Of a DNA stretch of 50,415 nt, positions 12,123 to 23,686 are shown piece after piece. The notes below the pieces were generated by a model, which was given only the letters and a program-made list of their open reading frames with translations, was not told the DNA's origin and ran no database searches. The stretch covers positions 1 to 50,415 of the forward strand of contig JAGHQL010000187.1 in NCBI GenBank assembly GCA_020080175.1. Reading direction: 5' to 3'. Source of the DNA: Glutinoglossum americanum. Its lineage: Eukaryota > Ascomycota > Geoglossomycetes > Geoglossales > Geoglossaceae. The number at the start of each line of letters is the position of its first letter. Position 1 is the first letter of the stretch. A program made the position numbers and the translations under genes.

Positions 12123-13911
12123 AGGTTTTGAGGATCTGCTCTTTATCTTTTCTACATTCAAGAGAAGACAGCGGGAGGTTGTGGTTTGTTTATTGGCTGA
12201 ACATTTGTCGAGTCCCCTTTCACTTTCTTAGCTATCTTATTGTTAGTGGCAAGGAGGGGCTCGGAACCCTCCAACTTCTGCCTACGCATCCATTTTCTTA
12301 TATTTTCTAGGGTGAAGAGAGGAATATGGCAGGACCTCTGTTTTGTATCTAATAATGAAACACATTTTTTTCTAAGGATTCCTGTGAGGACGACCATTGT
12401 ACCGTAGTGTGTATGCGCTGTACTGCACATTATCACATCATTCGGGGGCTCCCGTTACTATAAGCACGCCTCTTGCTGATGGTGGTGGGACCGCAGTGGT
12501 ATCTGGGTATCCACGCGTAACTCTTCTGCCAATTTTGCCACAGATCGGCTTTGTGTGCAGGGCTTCGTGTGGCCCGAGGAAAGCCGGCATTTTCAGGAAG
12601 TGGTTAGGAATATTGTTGGGAGGATTCTATACGGTCTTGGCTACTTTACATGTGACATCTGGTGTAGGGTGGAAGTTGAAGGTTCAGGATTTTCCTTGAT
12701 CTTGGGTGACACGGCGGAAGTCTATCGAATAAAGGGTGGGGGAGATGGTTGGGCTGAGGCGGTGGCTTGCGGATGTGAGATATGACGGAGTAAGTCGTGG
12801 CTGCCACGTAAGGCTGCGGCATAACTACCCAAAACTACGCCGAATAATATCATTCGATGAGAAAAGAGCAAATGGCGATTGCGACTAGAAAAATATCATT
12901 CTCAGCTTATGTTCTACTCTCGATTGCCCCGCCCGAAAGTAATATTTTCTTTTTTCCGATGCGAGAGGTCAGGATTGACCTGTGGGCGAATCACCGAAAT
13001 ATTGGGTTTGGGCTTGGATAGGACGAAGCGATTCTGCCGGATTATGTGGCATGATTAATGCAGCTGAATTGTGCAGTTGCACATGCCGTCGGGGGGCATC
13101 ACTGCTGAGACGACGTCGATCCTAACAAAGGGAGAGGTTTCCCGTCATCTTGAATTTGTTGCTCTGAAGTGATGCGCGCTTTCTTGGACGAGGTTAAGCC
13201 AGCAAACCTAGATTGGGCATACGAAGGCACGGGCCGCGAGCGGGCTATCCATTCGATCGGATTCGCAGCCAAAGAGAACATGCATATATGTCAGCAAAGT
13301 CAATCAGCAAGGAAAGAGGAAGGCCGAACGTATCAGGCAGAAGCGGAAGATGTATGTACAAAAGCGCGTCCTATGTCTGTGGTGTAATGTATATACCTTG
13401 TATCGTATTCGGCGAAGCCGGGCTGACGCTCCGTGGCAAGGAATCAGTGAGGGGTAAAAGGGAAAATGGAAAATGCTGACGTGCCCCACCATGCACCATG
13501 CCCCGCTCTCCGCTGCCTGCAGCAAGTGCGATAATTGAAGCGGCTAGTGCACTGCGACCGGACATGCTCTGATGCTCGATGATACGCGCGATACGTAGTA
13601 TTAAACTCTTCAGCTGGACCGTGTTACGCCATGCAGGACTGGCGGGGTTGCGTCAAGGCTCTACGTCCCACCAATGGAACCGGCATATACGGCATATACG
13701 GCATGGCCAAGCACAAGGCGAGACTTTATTCCCTCGGCGCCCTTCTTCAGCCAAATATGTGCCCTCGCCCCCCAGCAGCAGAGCTTCGCTTTCTGTCGTG
13801 TTTAAGCTTCACAACAGGGTGACCAGCGAGTGGGGCATCTTGAGAACGCATTTCCCAGCCGTATCCCCACGACAGCAGCAGTAACATCAGCAACCGTAGC
13901 AGTAACCAGCC
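12123..13911. other. Intergenic region upstream of ppo
   Basis: About 1.8 kb between two plus-strand genes; it should hold the 3' end of the PLD-like gene and the long promoter of the oxygenase. Small open frames (for example 12397-12699 and 13169-13387) have no family resemblance. GGCATATAC repeats occur near 13680-13700. I see no RNA gene or transposon. Confidence 0.45.
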
Positions 13912-16900
13912 ATGGCGTCAGCTTCGCCTCTACCGCCAAATGCCAATCCACTTGCTAAGCTTCACGCGACTTTCGAGCAGTTCGGAAATCTACTGAAGCA
14001 GACTCTCCGTCCGCCTCCTCCGCTACTCGGAGATGGCAAGTATGAAGAAGAAGCTGTTCCCGAGCCTGTCCCTTCGGGTCTCGCGGAAGATCTGATTGCC
14101 TTGGGGTTCGACGTCCCGAAAGACATTGGCACCCTCATCGACGTGATCGGGTCGCAGCTCAAAGGCGTGGTGGATGATAAACAATATCTCGTATGTTTTT
14201 GGCATTTGAGGGGTGGATTTTCTGTGGGTGTGTTGAGATGCTGACCGCCCGCCGAATTCAGATGGAGCGAGTTGTCCAGATTGCCGCTCAATTGCCGTCA
14301 TCCTCCAGGAATGGCCACAAGTTGACAGGCTACCTGATCAACCAAATATGGGTGTCCCTGCAACACCCGCCGCTTTCCTACGTGGGGCCTAAGTTCCAAT
14401 ACCGTATGGCTGATGGATCGAACAACGTGATTACCCCTATATCTCACTGGCTTATGTGATTCGACCTAACTAGTATTCGCACATTGTTAGAATATCATGT
14501 ACCCTCAAATCGGGAAGGCGCGTACACCATACGCGAAGACTGTCAAATCGGTTACCCAACTGCCGGTGCCTCCTCCGGATGCAGCCACAATCTTTGACGG
14601 TATGACCCTCCCCCGCGGTCCAGCCTCCACGACCTCCATTCTGACCGATATATGGGGAAATAGCATTGATGCGCCGTAAGACCTATAGAGAGCACCCTAC
14701 AAAGATATCTAGCATGTTGTTTTATCTCGCTACCATCATCATTCACGGTAACCTTTACTTTCCTAGCCACTATCTTGCATTTGATCCAATCTCACTGATA
14801 CCCTGTGCTATCCAGATCTTTTCGACACCGACCGCAGCGACTACAGCATTTCTAACACATCCTCCTATCTCGATCTCGCTCCTCTCTACGGTAGCAGCGA
14901 TGAGGACCAGGCTCGCGTGCGAACATTCGTCGATGGGAAGCTCAAGCCGGACACCTTTAGCGAGAAGCGTTTACTGGGTTTCCCGCCGGGTGCCAGCGCT
15001 TTGCTGGTCACCTTCAATCGGTTCCACAACTATGTGGTGTCGAATCTGTCTGATATCAACCAGGGTGGGAGGTTTAGCGGGCCGAATAGGGATAATGAGT
15101 TGTTTCAGACCGGAAGACTGTGCGTAAACCTGATCACTTCCTGGCCTCGCTGTATACTAAAAGTTGCCGCAAACCTAGTGTCACCTGCGGCCTTTATGTT
15201 AACGTCATCCTGACTGACTACCTCCGCGCGATCCTCAACCTTGGCCGGTCCGGTTCGACCTGGTCTCTTGACCCGCGCGTCAACAACAACAACGTGTTTG
15301 ACGCTCAAGGCACACCCAAGGGGATCGGCAATCAAGTCTCTGTCGAGTTTAACCTCATCTACCGCTGGCACAGCTGCATCAGCAAGCGCGACGAGAAGTG
15401 GACCGAAGACTTCTTCAAGGCCAACATCCCCGGCGTAAATCCTGAGACGGTGGAATTGCCTGATCTCGTTAAGGCGCTGAAGATCTGGGATTCGAAGATC
15501 GAGAAGGACCCGGCGAAGAGAGTCTTTGGTGGCTTAAAACGCACAGGCTCGGATGGGACGGGACCATTTAAAGACGAAGAGCTGGTGAAGATTATTTATG
15601 AAGGCATCGAGGATCCTGCAGGTATGAAAAGCTTTGGCTCCACCCAACTTTAGTGAATTTATGGTCTGCTCACGTAGCCGGCGGCTTGCAGCCTCCTTTG
15701 GAGCTAATGGAGTCCCTGCTGTCATGCGAGCTATCGAAATTCTTGGTATTGAACAATCTCGAGTGTGGAGAGTTGCCTCCCTTAACGAGTTCCGGTCCTT
15801 CTTTGGCCTCACGAAACACAAGACCTTCGAGGACATCAATAGTGACCCGAAAGTGGCTAACGCCCTCCGCGAACTATACGACCATCCTGACTTCGTCGAG
15901 ATGTATCCAGGGTTGGTCGTCGAAGAGCCCAAGAAAGCGATGGTTCCGGCTTCGGGGCTTTGCCCAGGGTTTACAATCAGTCGGGCTATATTGTCGGATG
16001 CGGTGGCGTTGGTTCGTGGAGATCGGTTCTATACAGTGGTAAGTATCAGGTGGAAGCCCTTCCCCCCATCTTTGGGTGTTATTTGACCTACCTGCGCAGG
16101 ACTACACTACCAGTAATCTCACCAACTGGGGCTTTGCCGAGGCTGCCTCCGACCCCACCGTTGCCTATGGTGGAGTCATCTACAAATTGTTTCTCCGGGC
16201 GTTCCCGCACCACATGTCCCCTGACTCGGTCTACACGATGTATCCATTCAATATCCCCTCAGAAAATAAGGTGATCCTCTCCACTCTCGGAGTGGCTAAC
16301 AAATACACTTATGAGCGGACGTCATATGTTCCTGATCCGCTCCCCGTCCTAACGTACAAAGGTTGTGTTTCCGTTCTCGGTGATCCGAAGAACTACCCCG
16401 TAACGTGGGGGAAACATATGGATGAATTGACTAATGGCAAGAAGTATATGCTGAGTGGGGATGGACCTTGGTTCACTAAACAGAGAGAAAGCGTTGTGAA
16501 AGCCATTTATTCACCCAAGAATTCCGGCAAAGAGGTTTCTGAGTATTTCGAATCCATGACCACTAAGCTACTTAAGGAAAAGGGGTATCAGCTGGGGAAA
16601 AAGTGGAGAGTAGATGCAGTGAGAGAGTAGGCGGCCTCTACAATTCCCTTCTGATTTTACTCAAAGCTAACGCGTTGATGTACTAGCATCGGCAACGTCG
16701 TCCCAGTCCGCTTTTCCTCAGAAATCTTTTCCCTCCCCATCAAAAACGATCAGTACCCTCATGGCGTGTTTACAGACTATGAGATGTATATGACACTCGC
16801 TATCTGCTTCGCTTACATCTTTCTCGACGTTGACCCGGCCAAGCACTTCCAGCTGCGTGAGGCTGCCCTTATGCTCACTCAACAGCTTGGTAAGTTGGTG

Positions 16901-17840
16901 ACTCTGAACGTTAAAGATGTTGAAGACGACACGTTCTTTGAGAAGCTCACGGCTCAATTCAAACCCGTAAATAAAGAGCTGGCAGATTATGGCGCGAAGA
17001 TGGTTAAGAGGCTGTTGGAGGGTGGGAAGTCGGTTGAAGATGTTGTGTGGGAAATCGTGCCGACTGCTGCTGCCGGGTCTGCAAACCAAGCACAGGCTGT
17101 AAGCTCACCTATTTACCTCTCTCACTCTCTTTTGCTGAGGCGTGGGAAATCGATCTAAGGGGTTTCTGCAATTGTCTAACCTGATAAAACCCTCTGTTTA
17201 GTTTGCTCAACTTCTCGACGTCTATCTCTCTGAACCATATTACACTAAACACTGGCCTAAGATCGTGGATCTCTCTTGTGCCAACACCCCAGAAGCAAAC
17301 CAAAAACTTCGCAAATACGCTCTCGAAGGCATGCGTCTCTCGCCTCAGGCCCCAGGCATCTTTCGCTTTGTTGCCAACGATGGCCTTACAATTCAGGATG
17401 GTGGGCGCACCGTCACCCCTAAGAAAGGCGATAAGCTCTTCACCTTCTTCTCTGAAGCCCTTGTCGACCCTAGCGTCTTTCCTGAGCCGAAGGAGATAAA
17501 TCTGGACCGCCCTGAAGATCTCTACCTGATGTATGGGTATGGTACACATTCATGCATTGGAAGAGAGGTTAACATTTTGGCGATGACGGCGATGTTGAAG
17601 ACATTTGCGAGACATTTGAAGGGCTTGAAGAGGGTGCCGGGATTGCAGGGTCAAATGAAACTTGTAGTGAGGAATGGAGTGAAGGTCTATATGAAGGAGG
17701 ACTGGAGTGCCTGGTGGCCTTTCCCGACAAGTATGTGTCACACGATCTATCTTAGTTTTTGCCAAACCCCTCTCTTGCACTTGCTGACTATATTATTTCG
17801 TGTAGCCATGAAAGTAGAGTACGATAGTTGGACCGAGTAG
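13912..17840 (+). CDS. ppo: Psi-producing oxygenase: fatty-acid heme dioxygenase fused to P450 (PpoA-like)
   Basis: Eleven exons: 13912-14190, 14262-14426, 14491-14599, 14664-14747, 14816-15119, 15179-15621, 15692-16038, 16100-16626, 16687-17098, 17202-17730 and 17806-17840, giving 1077 residues, almost the length of Aspergillus PpoA (about 1080). It would oxygenate linoleic acid and isomerise the hydroperoxide to diols, the psi-factor oxylipins that balance sexual and asexual sporulation. The peroxidase-type domain keeps FNLIYRWH (Tyr about 375, proximal His about 378) and LATIIIHDLF (distal His about 212). The P450 half keeps SANQAQA (helix I), LEGMRLSPQ (ExxR) and YGTHSCIGRE with the heme-thiolate Cys at about 1008. 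Keeping that Cys argues for a complete diol synthase rather than a PpoC-type enzyme. Every splice closes in frame, so it looks intact. Product specificity is inference. Confidence 0.95.
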
Positions 17841-18926
17841 ATCCTCGGATTGAGGGGCGCTATCCCGGCTGTTTGCTATTTTCCGCTTGCTTCGGCGGTG
17901 ATTTTTGTTATTTTCACTATTTTTGGCGAGGTGAGAAGGACCTACGGCCTCGAAAGGTTGACAAGCAGGAAGGGAGGGAAAAAAAAAACTTATTTGAACT
18001 TGATCCGGGGGTAGGGTATTATCGCTTCAGAAACATGTAACTTGTCTTGTATTTGTTTCCGTCTTACCTAGTTTCTATGGCAATGATGGCCCGTTTCAGT
18101 TTCCCCAAGCAATTTATGGTCGGTACTCCCATTTACCTCCTTGCCAGTGTTTCTTGCGTCTCCTTAAGCCCTGCTGCAATGTCCCGTTGTCTTGTTGTTC
18201 CCCGTGCTTTGGACGATTAGGACCCGTAAGGTGAGCTTGGTTGCTTATTGTTGCTGGGCCGGCAGGTCAGTTTCTCCAGGCTGTGGTTCATTGCTTAGGC
18301 TTGTAGGTGGAACAAGGGTCCGAGGAGGTTCGGAGCTGCTCCGTCGGTCCTAGGGGATAGTTTGCTGCAAGGCATTGTGGGGGTAAGTAGAAATAGGAGC
18401 CTGGTGGGCGTCTCGCCAGGATATAGCCGTGGCGCTAGTAGGCCTTTGAGCATAGTGGTGATGTTTGGCGTCACCAGTACTCCAGCAAATTCTTCAGGTA
18501 TATTTCGTATGTAGAGGGCATCTGCAATGAGGGAAAGTAAACACCTCTTGTTCATATACGGACTACCTGGGTGAGTAGAGGCCAAAACGGGTGCTTCGCT
18601 CACGACAGGGTCAGATGTTTGGGTATTCTATGTAGGGCTATATTTTAAACTAAGAAGGTAGCTCGACTGACATTACAGCTATGACCCCGATAGATATGGA
18701 TAAAATTTAGAGAAGGCCTTAGTTTGCATGTGCTATAAGGTGGTATTTGGTGTTGGTACTTTTTTGGAACCTGTTGCACGGAAAACTAAAACACGTGGCC
18801 ACAGTGATTCCTCCCCAACGGGAAGGCAACCATAGAGAGATCAGTTGTCCTGACCGAGCTGCCCTTTCGCCGCAGAGGTAACCAGACACAAGAAAGTCAA
18901 CTAGTACTAGCAGAGAAAGTTAAACT
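17841..18926. other. Convergent intergenic region
   Basis: About 1.1 kb between the 3' ends of the oxygenase (plus) and the ammonium transporter (minus). A minus-strand open frame at 18603-18295 (102 codons, GTG-started) has no family signal I recognise. The rest appears featureless. Confidence 0.45.
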
Positions 18927-20729
18927 CTATGCGGACGCGGTGTCCTTTGCCATCTTCTCGATGGCGAGAGTATCTCCGCCGGCCGAAGAGCCGCCATCAA
19001 CACCCTCGATGTCCATCATTGGGCTCTCCCGAGTGACCTCGACATAGTCGTACGCAAACTCACCGCACTCAGCAGCGTCTAGGCCACCGATCTCTGATTC
19101 AAGATCGCAGCGAATAGTCAGCCCGGGGATGAGGTTGATGAAGAAGAGGATGACGCAGGTCCCGATAAAGGAGTATCCGAGACCAGCCGCACTGCCAGCT
19201 AATTGGTAGCCCAGTTGGATGTAGTGTCCATTGAGCCATCCGCCTTTGATCGACGTATATCCGTCAAGATGTGCAATGTAGTCACTGGTTGATATTAGCC
19301 ATTAGCTCATCGAGGTTTAAAACCGGCGCACTTACGCAGCGAAAAAGGCAGTCAAGACGTTGCCAACGAAACCAGCGACACAGTGCGATGCGAAGATATC
19401 AATGGAATCATCAACGCTCATGTAATACTTCAATTTGGTGGCCAAATTGGAGATAACGCCAACCACGACACCGAAGATGATCGAAGCCCAGACGGGAACG
19501 AAGCCAGAGCCAGGGGTGATGGCAACCAGGCCAACGACGGCGCCAGAACAGAAACCAACGGCAGACATCTTCCCATCGAGTCTCATGTCCATGAAGCACC
19601 AGGTCATGGCTGACACACTGGCGGCGGTATGGGTGACGACGCAGGCCATGATAGCGCGCATGCTTGCACTGAGGGCCGAGCCACCGTTAAAGCCAAACCA
19701 CCCGACCCAGAGGAAAACAGTGCCGAGGATGACATGTGTGACGTTGTGGGGCCGATAGGGAAGACCATGGACTTTGTTATAGCCGTGTCTCTTGCCCAAC
19801 ATAACCGAGTAAGCTAGGGCGGCCGAGCCGGCTGCCATATGCACAGGCGTGCCACCCGCAAAGTCGAGGTAGCCAAGCTTCGCTAACCAGCCCTTTGGAT
19901 TCCAAGCCCAGAAGGCAATTGGGTCGTAAATCAGCGTCGCCCACACGAAAATGAAAACGCACGCGGGGAGCAGTCGACCGCGATCGGTCGCGGCGCCAAC
20001 GGCCAAGGCTGGAGTGATGGCCGCGAACATGCCCTGGTAGATTGCGAAGAGTAGATCGGGGACTTTGGGAGATCCGACGCAGGGCTGCCCTAGGACATTG
20101 CGGAAACCGATGTTCTCGAGGGTGCCGATAAAGGGACCGCCAGAGTGGGAGAAGGTCAGGGAGTAACCCCAGAGGACCCACTGGAAGCCGACAATACCAG
20201 TAGAGAACATGGAGAGGAGGATGAGCGAGAGCGCCGACTTTCGGCGCGCGAGACCGGAGTAAAAATATCTGTTCGAAGGAGCAGAACGGGAGACATCAGT
20301 CTGATTGCGAGGAATCGCTTGGAGTTTCGTGATTGGAGCAAAAAGCGAGAATAACTCACCCAACACCCGGAATCATGAGCAACACCAGAGCACTCGCCGT
20401 GATCATCCATGCGAGATCACCTCTCTAGAAGGGAAAAAAAAGCACACGATCGTAAGTCTTTGTTCACTTGGACTCCACTGCCCCCGACGGTCTCCAGTGA
20501 CGAAACGCCCACTTACATCATAGTAAATAGTTAGATCTTCGATGAGCGAATCTCCACCCGTCTCCGAAGGTGAGTTGTTGTAGGACAGGATCGGAACGTA
20601 GGGCGGAGGAATGTCTGTCGCGGCTGCGGCGGATGTGACCAAGCTGTCCGTCACGGAGGAGACTAGTGAGGACAGGGTACTCGTCGCGGAGGGGACCAAG
20701 GAGGTCGCGTTGGCAGATGTGGAGGTCAT
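18927..20729 (-). CDS. Ammonium transporter, AMT/Mep/Rh family
   Basis: Four exons on the minus strand: 20729-20517, 20424-20360, 20268-19336 and 19284-18927, giving 522 residues. It should be an 11-helix plasma-membrane ammonium permease. Family marks: the first helix reads AWMITASALVLLMIPGVGYF, with intron 2 inside it; LDFAGGTPVHMAAGSAAL carries the first pore His; FASHCVAGFVGNVL carries the second. The C-tail after the last helix (DLESEIGGLDAAECGEFAY) matches the conserved cytosolic regulatory tail of the family. The N-terminus is a 50-residue Ser/Thr-rich segment rather than the short one seen in yeast Mep2. The frame is open above this ATG through a CAG/CAA tract, but I found no earlier ATG nearby. 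Nitrogen-limited expression is likely from family knowledge only. Confidence 0.95.
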
Positions 20730-20744
20730 CGCTGGCGATGTCTT

Positions 20745-20777
20745 CTGTTGCTGCTGCTGCTGCTGCTGCTGTTGTTG
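20745..20777. repeat. CAG/CAA trinucleotide tract in the transporter leader
   Basis: On the minus strand this reads as about 11 CAA/CAG codons, directly upstream of and in frame with the transporter's ATG at 20729. In the model it lies in the 5' leader. If a non-ATG or spliced upstream start is used, it would add a polyglutamine stretch to the N-terminus. Confidence 0.8.
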
Positions 20778-23686
20778 TAGAGCTTCTTGCGACGCAAAGG
20801 TCGAGAAAAAGGAAAGGGGTATCGGTGAGTTTATGGGGCTATGAGATTGGTAGAAATTGGGTGCAATTGATCGCCACTGATCCCCGTTGAAACTCGGTCA
20901 GTTGATTTGACGGCGCGGAGCCGAGCCACGAAGTGCAAGGGGTGGAAACTTTGAGGCGCCGCACGCAGTGCAGGGCGCGGGGACAAAGTGACAGAAGATT
21001 GAACAGAGGGATGGACAACAGAACTGACAGGCAACGCAACTGCGCAGGCTGGGGGAGGGAGGGGGGGCATCTATCTCCTTTCCCCCGTCTTAATATTCCT
21101 CCAGACATGAGGCATATTCCTTTTTGCAATTCCCAGCTTATTGCCGCCTAAAGCCCCATCACCAGATTGCGTTCTCTTTTAGGAGGTACAGGAATAACCT
21201 AGGTTGCTAGTGTCCTTGTGCTTACGGAGTACGGAGCACGGTTTGTGCTACGGAACCGCAGCCGGTACGTGGAAGCGCGGCTTGGACGGTTGTTCATATC
21301 GTAATTTTTTTTTTTTTTGGGGTTTTTCCTTTTGGAATGGTTTCCCGCATTGCGGTTGGGGACGGCCGAGGGGGTTGCCTGGTTATCTCTCGTGCACCGG
21401 CAGCTTGGCTTCGAGAGACATGAAGATGGATTTCGCTGAGGTTGGAAAGTGGCCCAATCAGCGACGCGTATTGCTTTACCGGGATGGCCCGCGTGGTCTC
21501 CGGGGTGTTTCGTGATGTGCTGCCCAGCCCGAAACCTGCTCTCTTTTCTTTTGGAGAGGGCGCGCCGCTTCGCTTACAAAGCCCACCGACAACCCTTGGC
21601 TCTTGGCATATATGTTCCCTTTTTTGGGTCCACTTCAAACGCCGCATTGGGTGAAGAAAAGCTGATGGTGTTGGAGGAAGGGGGTGTCCAGCGGATCCCG
21701 AGCCCAAGCGCAGAGGTTGAGGCCTGGATTCCGGGCTGACCCGCGTCCTTCGGATGCCTGCGCAAGCGGTGCGAGTTGTTGGGTCGATGATAAGGTTTTG
21801 GAAGGTAATAGGCCGGTGGGAGGCGATGGAGTGCCAGGGGCTTATCTGCGGGTCGCGCACTCTATCGAAAGGAAGCACTTTGGTCCGAGGTGTGGGTTAC
21901 ACACGCACTCGCGTCCTGTAGAATCTGCATCTCGATCCCTCGCATGATGACCGTCGGTATGCTAATTTGCGGTGGTGAGCTCCTGGCGACCTTACTAGGT
22001 AGGTGATCTTAGCTGCATTTTTTTAACCAGCTTACATGTATTGTACGTATTTCGTATCCACGCAAAACGTTTCAAAATGAAAGCTAAATTCCCCCCTCCC
22101 CTCGTCCCTGGCACATTCATCGGGGATCTGAAGGTGATGGGGGTGGAGGAGGAAGCCCCGTCGCTAGTTCTTTGTCGTTTCTGCGATAAAACCGAGGTTA
22201 GGACAGGTAGATGGAATGACTTATTGGTTTTTTTTCGCGTAGAAAGATAGGCTAAGTCGCTGTTAAAAAGCTTGACCCTTTTCGCGGGTTGACAGGTTCG
22301 AGGTAAATTGTTTTTTTCCTCGCTCGCCAAAGTAAGGGAGGAGCTTATCCTCCCTTCGTCGAGAAAAGACAAAAAAAGGATAAATAATTCAAATATATCT
22401 CCGGGTTAAAGAAAACGCGAGAGGCGAAAAAAGCCCCGAATTTTGGCCAAGACGGGGAGGGCGGCGAGTTGCTTGTTCTAACCTACATACATACACACCT
22501 ACCTCTTTTTCGTTTTTTTTTTTTTTTTTTTCGCCGTAGATGGTTCGGAAAAACGGTAATTGGGATGATGTAGGTGGGTAATGCGAGGCTGGTGTTGCTT
22601 GGATTCCCACGTACGTACCACGAACGTACATGCGCATACATGAGCTCACCGACATAGCCGCATCCCTCCACCCTCATCTCACACGCATCGGACCGCCAAT
22701 TCCCCAGCCCTGGGAGCGGCGCAAACCCCTCAAAACCCCCTTTCGGTGTCTGCCTAAAATCTCCAACGCACCCGCACGGGGGAGTCTTTTTATTTTATTT
22801 TATTTTTATATTTTTTATGTTTGTTTGTTTGTTTGTTTATTCTGCATTCCTTTCCGAGGTTCTGGGGCGATGCCGGGTGGGATGCGGGATAGGATCGCTG
22901 TTGGGAGAACAAATAGACTGGGGCTGAGATGCGCGTAGCCCTGGTTGCTGGGGGGTTTCTGATTGTTGGTGCCAGGGGGCGTGGAGGAGGAACCGAGGTT
23001 TAGGGGAGCGGTGTGCGGGGGCTATTTTTGGGGTTTGGGTGGTTGAACCCGGCTGGGGCACGTGGATGGTTCTACAGGTTGAGGTCGTGGCTGGTTTTTT
23101 TTCTAAATGCGCGATGGGTTCGGGGGAGTGGATTGATAACTGGTTTAGCTAAGTATTTTTAATTCGAAAGTTGGTGTTTGTTGGTGTTTGGGTCTGTTTG
23201 CCATGTGATGATGGTTTCGTGGTGAGATCGAGGAGTTCACCAAGCCGCACTATTTGGAGGGTGCATTTATATCGTCCCTCATTACGTTCATTCGATGGCC
23301 TATGTTAGGAGACCGCACAGGCGAACTGATTTCACTTGTTTTGTTTGCATTTTCGCTGTATGCCATTGGTTTTTAAGCTCTGTGAGTAAATAAATAAATC
23401 TCGTGATGTATATTTAAAAGGTGTTTTAATAATTATTCGGATTCTGTGACTTGGATTTATTTATTCAGATGCCATAGAAAATTCGCTAGAGTATTCTACT
23501 GCGGTTTCGATTAGATACCTTTCAAGTATATCTTATTTCTCTGCGACCGGCCTGCGGCTGTGGTGACTCTTCCGAACGTGCACCTTGTGGTGCAATGATA
23601 TCCCTTAGGGCGTCAAGGAAGTCCCTCCTAGATGTATGCTCCGTGATGTGCACAGGGAATGCCTGCTCTAGTTTGGAAGTCGATCT
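20778..23686. other. Long intergenic region with low-complexity tracts
   Basis: About 2.9 kb without a convincing gene. It should include the promoter of the ammonium transporter (right of 20729) and the 3' end of the MCFQ gene (left of 23687). It has poly-T tracts at about 21303-21319 and 22511-22530, a (GTTT)n tract near 22819-22840, and a purine/pyrimidine skew from 22700 to 23100. Open frames such as 21294-21878 (minus) are low-complexity and unsupported. Confidence 0.4.

Noticed and set aside
12397-12785. Possible small gene after the PLD-like gene
   Set aside because: Overlapping frames of random composition and no splice-consistent extension.
18295-18603. 102-codon minus frame between convergent genes
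   Set aside because: No ATG at the 5' end, no recognisable motif; kept only as a remark.
7040-20729. A biosynthetic or oxylipin gene cluster around ppo and gad
   Set aside because: Neighbours (PLD-like, ammonium transporter, F-box) share no pathway, and there is no synthase, regulator or transporter set typical of a cluster.
21294-21878. 194-codon minus frame
   Set aside because: Arg/Pro/Ser-rich shadow frame over a poly-T tract, no domain.
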